Below, piece after piece: positions 25,503 to 37,370 of a stretch of DNA of 64,000 bases. The position numbers and the translations under genes are program-made. A model generated the notes under the pieces. It was not told the origin of the DNA. It was given only the letters and a program-made list of their open reading frames with translations, and searched no databases. Origin of the DNA: Perognathus longimembris pacificus (lineage: Eukaryota; Chordata; Mammalia; Rodentia; Heteromyidae); the NCBI RefSeq assembly GCF_023159225.1, contig NC_063176.1, positions 10,862,963 to 10,926,962 on the forward strand, given 5' to 3'. Each line of letters opens with the position of its first letter. Within the stretch, counting starts at the first letter, position 1.

Positions 25503-26183
25503 AATATCCTCTCTTCAGATTCCCCATTTGCGTTTTCATTCTACAATGTAAACTACGGGTGCATTTTAATGTCCAAAGTTATATTTGGCATGGAAACAGA
25601 TCTCATTGTACTTTTCCAACTATTTGTTATATTTATGTTCTGCTACATACTTAAAGTCATTGTTTGCTCCTGTTAGTGTTGAAGGTTCTACTTACCTATG
25701 TGATATATGATTGTTTGCAAAAGTATTAGGAGACATACTGCTAGGAAAGGTTTATCATTGTACCTGTCAGGATTCTTGTAATAAAACTCATAACTAATAA
25801 TAATTCTTGCCCTGCACTCAGTGAGATCCTGTTTATAAATGTTTTATTTTTTCATTACACTGAAACCATATAACTGTATTGCTATCAAACATCAGGTGTC
25901 ACAGCATTGCATAATATTTATAACATTCATAATTGTTTCATTTATCATTCATAGCATGGCTAATCCTTTGCATCCCTGTTGTGATTAAATAATACTTTAT
26001 AATTCCCAAGCTTCTAGCAAGTGGAATTTTAGCAAGTATTTAGATCATCATTGCACCACAAGGGGATAGTTTATATACAACAGAAAAGTATATTTTGTAT
26101 TTATATTTGACTATGTAAAAAATGACATTCAAAATTCAATGGAGGATAAATAGATGCATATGTACATAAGCATACACACATGC

Positions 26184-26207
26184 ATATATATATACATATA
26201 TATTATA

Positions 26208-26240
<33 letters not shown>
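26184..26240. repeat. (TA)n repeat
   Basis: TA-rich run, intron 2, about 510 bp downstream in the transcript from the exon 2 donor. Confidence 0.9.
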
Positions 26241-26749
26241 GGTGAGAAACTCTGGTTACCAGTATTTTCAAAGGAACTGCTCTACCTAAGAACAAAGTAA
26301 CTCACAGGGCATATAAACCTCAGTAAGGAAGTCAAGGACTTTGCCTCAAGCTCAAATAGTTTTTTGTTTTTTTAACTTTTTGCTTGTGACAACTTCTGTT
26401 TCTAATTTAATTGCCTTCTAAACAGAATTATAGGTATAAGGAGTAATGAGTAACACAAAGAAAAAATGTAAGAGGAAAAGCTCGCTGAAGAAAGATTGCT
26501 CCTTATGAATCTCTGCAACTCCTTTGTTGAACTCCCTAAAGATAATAAATTTTAAGAGAAAGTAAAATAAAATAAAATAAACATTGAAGGCTAAAGCATC
26601 AGTCAGAAATTAAAAGGGATATTCTTTAAAATCAAACATTGATTGGTTCTCATATATTTTCCATAGTTATTTTTAACATTCTTAAAAATTATGTTGAACT
26701 TATGTAAAAATGATAGTAATATGACCCCTAGGGCATAAATAAAACTTAC

Positions 26750-26801
26750 ATGATTTATGAAATTTTTGTTTAACATCATGAATAGTAGATGTATGTGGCA
26801 T
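26750..26801 (-). CDS. TECRL: TECRL exon 2 (residues 76-93)
   Basis: A 52-nt exon too short to stand out as an ORF. It is bounded by TTTCCAG| at its 5' side and |GTAAGT at its 3' side (GT at 26749-26748). It enters in phase 0 and reads MPHTSTIHDVKQKFHKS plus one base of a Cys codon. The IHDVKQKFHK core is diagnostic of TECRL and continues the ubiquitin-like region. The first three residues (M-P-H) differ from the V-T-Q I recall for human, while length and phase are unchanged, so this looks like drift rather than a misplaced acceptor. It is separated from exon 1 by a 19.7-kb intron. Confidence 0.93.
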
Positions 26802-27968
26802 CTGGAAAGGAAAGAAAATAGGAAGGATTATGATTTAAAAGGTGTTATTTTCATATACTCTTTAAAGAAAAATATTCTAAGAAGTGTAAAGCATAAAATA
26901 ATAACAAAATATAATCTTTGTTCAGTTTATCTTTTAAATTACTACTATTATTCAAATCAATACGGAGATCAAAAACACTGAGAATATAACTTAAAAATAT
27001 TATGCTCAAACACCAACAGTGATGCTATTGTGTGAAATCAACAAAATCTTAATCTCAAAACATATTTTGCTTTTTTTCTATCTAAAATATTCTATTTTCA
27101 AAGCTCATGAGCATGAAATAAAATATAACTTAATACACAGGAGTAAGTACACATGCAGAGAGAGGAATGCACCTAAGGAAGTTTAATATATTTACATGCT
27201 TACAGATGACAGGAGAGTTTTTACACCACAATATCATGAAACAAAATCATCCTTTTAAAGATCATGGCTGTATTAAAAACATCCTAACTAATAAAGTACA
27301 GATAATGTACTAAAATACCTATAATGTGTATTGTCTGAATTTTAATAAATATGGTTTCACCAAATTTTCAAACTATTAGTCTAAAAGACACTGATAATCA
27401 TTTAAATTTCAAAATTCCTCTAAATAATAATAATTTCATCTAAATACTAAAATCTATCGCTTTCTGTTTTACTTCTGCTTTCTATTAAACTTAAACACAC
27501 AAACTAACATTGGATACATTGGTGTATAAAAAAGCCAGCCAAAATTAAGAAAACTTGTAAAGGGTCATTTATGAATATATAGTTCCTTTCTTTGAATATG
27601 TATTGTAAATTAGTAAAAATCCATGATCCTCAAATGTATACATAGTTTCTCCATTTTTTTTTGGTAACATAAAATCTCATGGCTCTTTGGAATACTTATG
27701 TAGGAAAGTCAAGAAAATTTTAGTAATGAAGTTCTTAGTAATATAATCATACTGCAATATAATATTTTATTATGTGGTAAACTATTACAATAAATAAAGA
27801 TATTTTATATTGTCTTCCTTTAATAAGTTTTAGACAAATATTTGATGTATTGTTCAGAATTTTTACCTCTATTTTACATATTGTTATTAATATGGATAGC
27901 TGTAGAATTGAGCACTACTTTGAGATATTAAATACCATATCTGCTATTTTATCATTAAAAAGTATCTA

Positions 27969-28181
27969 GGGGCTGGGAATATGGCCTAGTGGCAAGAGCA
28001 CTTGCCTCGTATACATGAAGCCCTGGGTTCAATTCCCCATCACCACATATATAGAAAATGGCCAGAAGTGGCATTGTGGCTCAAGTGGCAGAGTGCTAGC
28101 CTTGAGCAGAAAGAAGCCAGGGACAGTGCTCAGGCCCTGAGTCCAAGGCCCAGGACCGGCAAAAAAAAAAAAAAAAAAAAA
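27969..28181 (+). repeat. Dimeric ID-like SINE
   Basis: Full copy, A-run of about 21, perfect duplicates AAAAAGTATCTA (27957-27968 and 28185-28196). Intron 1. Confidence 0.95.
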
Positions 28182-28890
28182 TCTAAAAAGTATCTAAAAT
28201 TTTCTATATGTATGAAATACCCAAAATTTAGAATGTTTTAATAAATAAAGTTGTTAGCAAATGCATGAAAATGTTTATACAAAGAATAATGTATTTATAC
28301 CCTTGTATATATTTAATTTTTGGCCTTTGATATTTAAAATGCATATGGTTGTTATGGTTTCATAGAGACTTTCATTTCATCTTTGTATGATTTATTCACA
28401 CATCATTTTCCTCTGACAGGGTGTCACAAAACTCACAATCTGTCTTCTAGAATAACCTACTCTTGTTCATTTCATAATTGCCTAGTTATCTCAAGGAATA
28501 CATGATTTTCAAAAAAAAATTCTCATGTTGAATAGTAAGTATTTCAATTTGGGCTTGATATGTGTTGACCTAGATTTTTATGAAGGCTCATTATCTGTGT
28601 TTACTTGTGTTTTTTTACGTGAAAGGATATAGAGAATAATGTTTATATGTTATTGTTGAGTCTGTTTCAACAGGTAGTGAACTACATAGTGTATAATAAC
28701 ATCTTAAGTCTCCTACAAGTCAAAGATAAAGTTGTAAGGAAAAAATTCCCAAGAGAAAGATATGAACAAAGTTTATAGACTTCTCCTTAAGATAAAATGA
28801 TTAAAAAGACAATCCACCTTGCCATGATCAATTTTTTCAAGGATGCACACTCTTAAGACTAAAATTATGCTTATCAAAAATAAATCTACA

Positions 28891-29099
28891 GGGCTGGGAA
28901 TATGGCCTAGTGGCAAGAGCACTTGCCTCCTACACATGAAGCTCTCGGTTCAATTCCCCAGCACCACATATATGGAAAACGGCCAGAAGGGGCGCTGTGG
29001 CTCAGGTGGCAGAGTGCTAGCCTTGAGCGGGAAGAAGCCAGGGACAGTGCTCAGGCCCTGAGTCCAAGGCCCAGGACTGGCAAAAAAATAAAATTAAAT
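28891..29099 (+). repeat. Dimeric ID-like SINE
   Basis: Full copy with an AAAT-type tail and perfect duplicates AAATAAATCTACA (28878-28890 and 29100-29112). Intron 1. Confidence 0.95.
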
Positions 29100-30289
29100 A
29101 AATAAATCTACATATAGAAGTCGATTGTAATACCTACTTTTACAAAACTTCTTTTCTTAAATTTCTACTTGATGTTCAGATGTTACGAAAGTGCTGATTG
29201 AGGTAAAACTTTGAAGTCTCTTTTTTGGAATACTTTTTGAACAAAACATTATTAAAAAAGAATTAGGTACCAAATGCTTCAGACATCTACTCAACTGAAA
29301 GATTGTGCTTATCTGCTCTTTCCTCTAGCTGTACTCAAAGCATAAAGAGATAAAGCTATGATAATTAACCAAACATATAAGATCTTTTGATTGCTGAATT
29401 AATGCCCCAAGTGGCTTTTTCAGATATACTTTGTTCTAATTTATTCTAGTTTATTCCATCTAATTTTCACCCACGTCTTCAGCATCCACACAAGGACAAA
29501 TTGCCATTAAAGTAATTTATTCAATTTTACGAATTACATTTAATTGTAAGGATTGGAGAAATAAGTGGTTCTCCATCGGAAACCTTCAGATTCTCTTTAT
29601 TATGTGTCTTTCTCATCAAAAAGAATAGTCTTAAAATAACAAGGAGAAAATGCAAATGCCATTTATTAGCTGAATTAAGTGTGTACGTCTCAATTTTAAT
29701 GGATCATTAATGAGGGTGGCTTATTACTTAAGATAATTTTTAAGTTGATGAACAAAGACAAATTTTCAATCAACAAGGTGGTTGAATTTGTCCATGTGAA
29801 GTTTTATTCGATAGGAAACATACTATCTACTCCTTGTAAAACTATGTGATGATAATTTTCTGAGGATCTCCTAAATGAGAATTGTTCATGAAAGTACTAT
29901 TTAGTCCACTGAAAGGAATTAGAATTAAGTGGGAAGAAAATTAATAACTTTTAAACTTGATTGAAGGAAGAAGACTTAACGACAAATGGAGCAATTAATT
30001 ATAAAATATAAAGATATCCAAACATACTCCTAAGTCCACTGGTGCACACCTATGGATACAATTACAAAATGTCCAATGCAGACATCATTCCTTACTGGCA
30101 AGGAGTCTTTCTATTTTCACCGTACCAAGGACATTCCTACCCTAGGGAATTCTGGTTTAACACTGAGTAACTCAGGAGATATTTTCTTTAAATGTTTTTT
30201 TACTATTATTTTTTATTTTTTAAATAGAGAAGTTTATTTCATTGAAACTGCAATGAAAATAAGGAAGTCTGAAATAGCAGCTCTGTGAG

Positions 30290-30640
30290 GGTCAGTACTG
30301 TAAGCCTAAGGGGCTACTGATGTAACTTAGCACGCGTTTATCAGTATTGTAGTGACTTCTTAGAGTTGTATGTGCCTTGACAGTCATTTTAATTACCAGC
30401 TGGATTTTCCTATGTCAGAAGCAGGGGTCAGTCACCATGGACACAGTTTCTAGTTCTACACCCCAGCCCTTCACTCCCAGTTCGTCTATGTGGTCAGTCC
30501 AGACGGTGGTAGAGACCCTGCTTCCTTGTGACCAAGTCGCCATGAGGCAGCCTGTTTCTCCAGCTCCATTGGCCCTCAGACATTAAGGGAGTAGGCAGAT
30601 AGGAGACTCTCTCCGTCACTTTGTCTTTAAACGGGCTTAT
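30290..30640. other. Unexplained higher-complexity block in intron 1
   Basis: Less AT-rich than its surroundings. A 69-codon frame occurs at 30377-30586 on the plus strand, but it has no recognisable motif and no splice or transcript support. It may be an old unidentified repeat or a conserved noncoding element. Confidence 0.3.
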
Positions 30641-30799
30641 GTTAGCCAATAGAATATAACGTCGAAAATTATGTTTACCATACATAATGATTTCTTATGT
30701 AAAATGAATGAAATGTTTTTATAACCTTAGAATTCATTTTTGGCTCAATTTGATTTGGTTTGTTTTGAATGAAAGTGTTTTTGTTTTTGTTTTTTGTTC

Positions 30800-30930
30800 T
30801 TGCTGTTCTTTCTCTGCAAGCCATGCTGGAACTTGCTGAGTAGTCAGATTGTCCTAAAATTCCACTTCATTCAACGGACTACTAGGATTACATGAGTACA
30901 CCATTATACTTGACATAGTCTTGTTTGACT
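30800..30930 (-). repeat. Degenerate B1-like fragment
   Basis: Antisense CAAGCCATGCTGGAACTTGC, CGGACTACTAGGATTACATG and CACCATTATACTTGACA resemble a worn B1/Alu-type monomer. Intron 1. Confidence 0.45.
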
Positions 30931-32017
30931 GTCTCTATAGAATACCAAAACAACAACAACACCACAACAACACTTCACTATGTAGAAAGAATGAAGAGCA
31001 TATGATGGAAGTAGAGAAATCATTTAAAAATGTTTAGTTACTGACCCTGACTACATTTTCCTTGCTACTTAACAAGTTTCATTTTATCATGCATTGTTTG
31101 TCATCAAGTCAAAGAAATAGAAGCCAGAATTATTTCTGCATCATTGACATGCCCATCTCATAAATGATGTAACATATTGCCAGCTATAAAAAGTCATTTT
31201 GTTAAATTTTCAATATAACCGCTTATACTTCATGCTCACAAAATAGATTTGTCTTCAGTGATAAAAAAATTAAGTGGATTTTACATATTGGAGAATAATG
31301 AGCATCTTCTTACCGAATGTGTTAGAAATTTTGAAAATTGCTTGAATATGATATGATGTGCAAAGCTTCAACAAGTTAATTATATCACTTCAGCCATTCT
31401 TTGTAAAATATGTCTATTTAGAAGGCTGAGCGTATGCTTATGTCTCTGAAGGCCAAAGATTTCCTGTTTGAAAATGCATAAATCCACTAACCAATTCTCT
31501 TCAGAATAGTATGTTTCTTTTGTAATTGTATATATAATGTGCACATAACATAGAAGACTTAAAATTAATCAATCAGAACAGAATATCATATGTACTTGTA
31601 ATTACTGCATATCATATATACTTAAATAGTAATACTTCTACCTTGCTAATTAAATCAATGCTCACCTTACTTTTAAAAACAAAATCTGAACAATAAACTA
31701 GCAGTAGAATTTTATCAGCTGCTAACTTTTAACATTCTGTTTATTCAAACTCATGTGTTTGGAATCAGTCCATTCCCATTGCTCTTGGTAGTTATTATTA
31801 CCTGCTTGAAATCTGCATTAGAAACTTACTAACCATCTGAAATATTTAGTATCTAATGGATAGGTTAAGTATATAACAGACTCAATTAGTTGAATTGCTT
31901 TATGGGAAGAACATGCTATTTTATTAATATGGTATGAAGATTTATGTAAAAGCATCAAAACCCTAATGTGTATGCTAAGACTTAAGAAGAAATATTTGAC
32001 AGTTAGATAAGAACTTC

Positions 32018-32175
32018 TCTACTCATATACATGAAGCCCTGTATTCAATTCCCCAGCACTACATATATAGAAAATGGCTAGAAGTGGCACTGTTTCTCAA
32101 GTGGCAGAGTGCTAGCCTTGAGCAAAAAGAAGCCAGAGACAGTGCTCAGGCCCTGAGTCCAAGCCCCAGGACTGG
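32018..32175 (+). repeat. 5'-truncated dimeric ID-like SINE
   Basis: It begins inside the left unit at ATATACATGAAGCCCTG and continues to GGACTGG, then passes directly into a polypurine repeat that has replaced the A tail. Intron 1. Confidence 0.88.
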
Positions 32176-32381
32176 AAAAGAAGAAGAAGAAGAAGAAGAA
32201 GGAGAAGGAGAAGGAGAAGGAGAAGGAGAAGGAGAAGGAGAAGGAGAAGGAGAAGGAGAAGGAGAAGGAGAAGGAGAAGGAGAAGGAGAAGGAGAAGGAG
32301 AAGGAGAAGGAGAAGGAGAAGGAGAAGAAGAAGAAGAAGAAGAAGAAGAAGAAGAAGAAGAAGAAGAGAAAAAGAAAGAAA
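32176..32381 (+). repeat. (GAA)n-(GGAGAA)n-(GAA)n polypurine array grown from a SINE tail
   Basis: Pure purine on the plus strand. A GAA run leads into about 20 perfect GGAGAA hexamers and then back to GAA. The Glu-Gly and Ser-Pro frames over it are artefacts. Confidence 0.97.
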
Positions 32382-33803
32382 CCTCTTCTTTTTCTTTGTT
32401 AAAATTTTTGGAGTGACTGAATATCTTCAATAATTAACTGACAAATATCTTCAAGGGAAGCTATCTTTCAATCTACTTTAATTGAATTTTAATAGAATGT
32501 GACTGCTGCAATAGTGGAGGTAGAGCTGTATAATTCAACCCTTTAAAACAACTGATGCTTAATTTTAAAGTGGTGAAATTAGTTGAAATTCTAACAGCTA
32601 ACTCGTGGTCACACATGTTGTCTTTAGCCTGCATTTCAGAGAATGAAGTAATGTACATGAGGAATGTGGCAATGGTAAAGATGCTATGTTCCTATATGAA
32701 AATCAGCTTAATAGTCACTATAAAAACTAATGGTTACAGAGCCTATACCTCTAATCATCTAAAGTTTGGCCCAACATAGTCGACATTTTTGAATGCTAGA
32801 GCCATATAGAAGCACTGTAAAATCACTTCTACTCAGGGAATCAAGCTAAAAGTCCAGACCATGGATGACAAGGCATACACCTCCCAGATTATCAGCAAAC
32901 TTAGAATTTGCTTAATAGTCACTGATGATTGGCTTTTAAGGCCCAATAATGCCCCTGTGTTTATTAGCTAATGTCGATTGATATTTTGAAAGTAATCCTC
33001 ATACACTAATTTTGTACCCACTTTCTTCCAGGACTTTGAGCTAGCTTTTCTCGATGCTCATCTTACTGGGAATGTATATGATAAAGCATCTATAGTAACA
33101 CTTGTGACATGTTCATTCCTTTTCTGTTCTATTTCTGGTAACTTCATTTGATGTATACCACGTCTTATTAGTTACTCTAATCAATAAATTTTACCAATTA
33201 TTTTGCAACTTTTTTACTTGAATTTTCGACATTCAGATACAGATATATTCCCCATGCCCTTCCTGCCACCAATAAATAATTAAAGTACTGGTACATTATT
33301 TAAATAATACCTGCATTGCAGTCCCGTTCTTAGTATCCCAGTTCGTTAGGATAATGTGTGATATGCTTACCTCACAGTCTTCAAAATATAGAGTCTCAAA
33401 AAATAGTTGGATTTTTTTTCTTGTTTTGATCCCACATAACAATCATAAGATTCAGTCTTTCCCTGTTTTCCACATTTGACACAGAAGGTTTAAATTCACC
33501 CATCACCTCAATTGTTGATTATGGGGAGAAATAAATACTCCAAACTGTGCTTGATTTGTCTTGACATAAAATGGCCTCTATATATTCCTTCATGCATCCT
33601 TATTTATGAAAGTATGTCACACAAGTTAATTGAACCCCAAAGGTTTAGAGAATGATGCTTTTGCTGCAAAAGGTGGAGTATTTTAATTTCTTAACGTTCA
33701 GTGGCAAAAAAAATCTATTTTAAGCATCACAGGCTTGTAATCACAGAAATGTCTAGATATGATACTTAACATATAGATAATTATAAATTAGTTTCATGAT
33801 ACC

Positions 33804-33851
33804 ACTTTATAAGACAAATGCAATTACTTTATAAGACAAATGCAATTACTT
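33804..33851. repeat. 22-bp tandem duplication
   Basis: Two perfect adjacent copies (33804-33825 and 33826-33847) of a unit beginning ACTTTATAAGACAAATG, followed by the first four bases of a third. Intron 1. Confidence 0.95.
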
Positions 33852-36104
33852 GATATCTAATTATGTATTAATATCCTGATTAAATAAATTAAGCTCAGAT
33901 TAAACTGATTTTCATTAAATGAATCAAAGAGGAAATAAATATTTTTTCAATGACAATTTACTAGTATTGACAAATAAAGGACATATTTAGAAAACCATTA
34001 GTTTGTCAGATATATTGCTAAGTCACCAATTATATTATACTATAATTTACCTAAAGTCAAATATCCAGTAATTGTGATAGAACATTTAAAACAATCTGTC
34101 TGAAACAGAATTCACTTCTGAGAGGACATGAAGTGAGTGCCACATTTGCAGGCTTTATCTAGAAACAGTCTGATGAACTCAGCTTACTCCCTTTAATCCC
34201 AACCCATCAACAGGGGTTGTAAATTACTTGAGGATTGTCATTTGAAAAACCACCAATAAAGTATAGTATAATAATGGTATGGAGACGGTGAGGTTTACAC
34301 GTGTGAAACCCTAACATAGGTTAATAGTTCATCTGGGAACTCTTATTTGAACTCTTCAGTGAGTGGTGCATCTGTAACACAGTTTTCATTTGAAGTGTAG
34401 AGACCAAGGATGTAAGGCACTTGGGAGAAGCAATGTCTACTTTAGAGGGGCGCCCTTTACTCTCATGCTTGTGCCCATAAGGATCCTTCTGTGTACTGAG
34501 ACTCTGCAATTGATTTCAAGAGCTACTCTTGATTATTCTTTTTTTCAATAGAAAACTACCAGCTGGCCTTTGGAAGATCCTCAATGTGAAAATTTCTCTT
34601 AGTGTCTGTAAGAGGCTGCCCCTGAGACCCTCAGACACCAAGAAGCACTAATGCCTACTGGAAACGGGTAAATGTTCACATCTCATATATACATTCACGT
34701 ATGTAGCTTAGAATATCTATTCGTTTTTATAATACCACAAACAATGCAAATGCTGAATAAATAATGTTTTCATTATACGGCTTAGGAAATAATTACAAGA
34801 GTCACGAGCCAGTAAATGCTCAGTATAGCTCGGACTAACATTTTCAGTTGACCACTGTTTAAATTTCTGCAAAAAGAACCCACACAAAGATCTGACAGTA
34901 TGTTGAAGAGAGAACAATTTAAAAAGGAAGGAAAGAAAAGAAGAAGATGAAAAGAGAGGAGATCATGTTCTAGTATTACATCACTGTAAATTCTTGTAAC
35001 CACCAGACATTAGGATTGATATTATCTTCACAAAGTGCTTTTGATTCATGGAGAAATATCATGTAACTATGCAAATAAAAACTTCACAACACAAAGGAAG
35101 GTCTACATAAGTATGTGTGAAAGTGAGCTTATTCACAATTATGTACAATGGTGCATAGGTGCTGTCATTATACAAATTCTAACAAACAAGAAATATACTC
35201 AATTGCTTCTGTATTTTTAATAATGCAAATAAGACCCCAGAGAGCACTATATTTTGTTTGTGTGTTCAGAAGGATATGGTATGAGAACCTTAAATTTTTA
35301 ATGTGATATAAATACCATTATCTATTGCCTGCATGTATTTGCCCCTTTGGGCTGCGCTAAGTCTTTAGACAATTTAGCATATTAAATAATATATTTATAA
35401 TTCAATGATACTTAGATTCCTCCTAATTTATTAAAGGCTAACTTTATGATGAAGTGCTAATGAAAATGGGAATTATTATATAATTTATAGCACAAAGTAA
35501 ATGAAAATAATTGATTTTAGAAAGCAAGAGTTATCTGTGGAACCCTCTTGAAAGGATTGTTGATCCGGCAAATGAGGGCTAATAGAATTTCCCATGTCTT
35601 CTGTCTGTGGAGGGTAATATGGATGACTTACCCAAATACGGAGTTTGCTAGTGACTTCATTTGGGACCACCTGACCTACATGAGAAGTGCATTTTTTTTC
35701 TTTTTAATGAACCCAGTCAGCTTATGCTAGTTTGCTATAGCAAACTCAAGTGACTAAAACACATGACTGATAAGCAATGAAATCTAAATCAAGGAAAGAA
35801 TAAGTGCCGTTTTGTGTGCACCTATGTTTAAAGGTTCAAACACATTATAAAGATGTGGTCAAAGATTGATATGTATATTGAAGTACATTGTATTTAGTCT
35901 CATATGTAGACTTATACATACACAAAACACATTTTAAAAGGTTTATCAGTAGTTTTTCTAGAATAACATGAAAAATCTGACTCACCCTTTCTCTATTTAA
36001 TTATTCTGTACCATGTTTTATGGTTGTAAAATTTTCATTGTTAAATTTATATAGCCCAATGTGTTACATATATTAATTATATATATAATATTTATTCAAT
36101 GGTC
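33852..36104. other. Unannotated part of intron 1
   Basis: Mostly AT-rich. The section 34260-34640 is of higher complexity and may hold a worn ID-type fragment near 34380-34450 (it shares CATTTGAAGTGTAG with 36655). No exon is supported. Confidence 0.4.
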
Positions 36105-36120
36105 AGAACTATAGCAATTT

Positions 36121-36609
36121 TTTTTCAAATTTTTATTATCAAACTCATGTACAGAGAGGTTACAGTTTCATACATTAGGCATTGGATACATTTCTTGTAC
36201 TGTTTGTTACCTTGTCCCTCATACCCTCCTCTCCCCTTCCCCTTCCCCTTTTCCCCCCCCTGAGGTGTTCAGTTCACTTACACCAAACAGTTTTGCAAGT
36301 ATTGCTTTTGTAGTTGTTTGTCTTTTTTTACCCTGTGTCAATTTTGGTATTCCCTTTCAATTTCCTAGTTCCAATACCAGTATACATGGTTTCCAATATA
36401 CTCAGATAAGATTACACAGATAGTGTAGGTACAACCACAGGAAGGTGATACAAGAACATCATCAATAATAGAAGCTGCAGATACACATGGGACGTTGAAA
36501 GTAGTTACAACTGTGATATAATAATCGTTTCCATAACAAGGAGTTCATTTCACTTAGCAGCATCTTAGGTGTTCATAAGGGTATAGCTATTGGGCCTTGT
36601 GATGCTCTG
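36121..36609 (-). repeat. 5'-truncated LINE-1 3' end with target-site duplication
   Basis: Antisense L1 3'-UTR: TTTTTATTATCAAACTCATG, the G-rich segment in reverse (CCCCTTCCCCTTCCCC), and GTTCATTTCACTTAGCAGCA at its truncated 5' side. Perfect duplicates AGAACTATAGCAATTT (36105-36120 and 36610-36625) bound it. Intron 1. Confidence 0.85.
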
Positions 36610-36639
36610 AGAACTATAGCAATTTCTTTGAGAACATTC

Positions 36640-36740
36640 TTTGCTTGGTTTTTCATTTGGAGTGTAGGGATGAAAACCTGGACCCCAGGTACCTTAGAAA
36701 AGTGTTCTACCACTGAGCGCCACCTCAGTCCTTCTTTTGG
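36640..36740 (-). repeat. ID-type monomer SINE
   Basis: On the minus strand GGACTGAGGTGGCGCTCAGT and GGTAGAACACTTTTCTAAGG are tRNA-type A-box sequence, followed by a B-box-like GGTCCAGG and an A-rich end. It is an older single-unit relative of the dimeric family. Intron 1. Confidence 0.65.
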
Positions 36741-37184
36741 AAACATGTTTATGTGAAGTGACATGTTACTTACTTCTCCAGTTTGATAAGGTGTGCCAAG
36801 GAAATGCTAGGAAACAATCAGATAAAGACCTGGCCCAGTGTCAGCTGGTTGAATGGGAGGAGGTGGTTGAGTATTTGAAATGCCCAGATTCCTGTAATAT
36901 CACATCTTCTCAAATGAGACTCTAAAAAGCTTTGCTTTCCTACTTTTCCAAAACGGCTTTGCCATGGTCCTCTATATTTTGTCTTCCATATGGTTGCCAA
37001 ATTTTATTTTCTGTAAGTTAGATCTGAAACAGTGCTTCCTTAATTTGGAAGAAACGAGTCTAATTGCTTTCTCAAGGCATGCAGGCTTTCTCTCTCCTCA
37101 GTACCAACTACACCATTCCATTCTCAGTGTGTTCCATTCGGTAGTATTACACAGGAAATTACAGCACTGCAGTAGTGATGCTTG

Positions 37185-37370
37185 TTACTTCCCTATCTCT
37201 TTGCCTTTACTATGCTAATTCTTCTGCCTGGGATGTACTTTCCCCACTATCAAGACTAATGCATCACACACTTTTTTTTATTTTTAATATCCTTAAAGCG
37301 CTTCTTCAGCTGAATCTTTGTTGTTCATCCTCATTCCTAAATTTCTATTGGATAAAAGAGTGATTATGCC
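37185..37370 (+). repeat. Probable LINE-2 remnant
   Basis: CTTCTGCCTGGGATGTACTT followed by a weakly matching CTTCTTCAGCTGAA region resembles the mammalian L2 consensus (TTCTGCCTGGAATG...). Very old and uncertain. Intron 1. Confidence 0.45.

Noticed and set aside
25186..25539. 117-codon minus-strand frame and related frames at 15120, 22707, 28002 and 41088
   Set aside because: The same peptide phrases recur because they are translations of the same SINE.
32084..32430. Long Glu-Gly and Ser-Pro frames
   Set aside because: Pure microsatellite translation with a SINE at one end; no gene structure.
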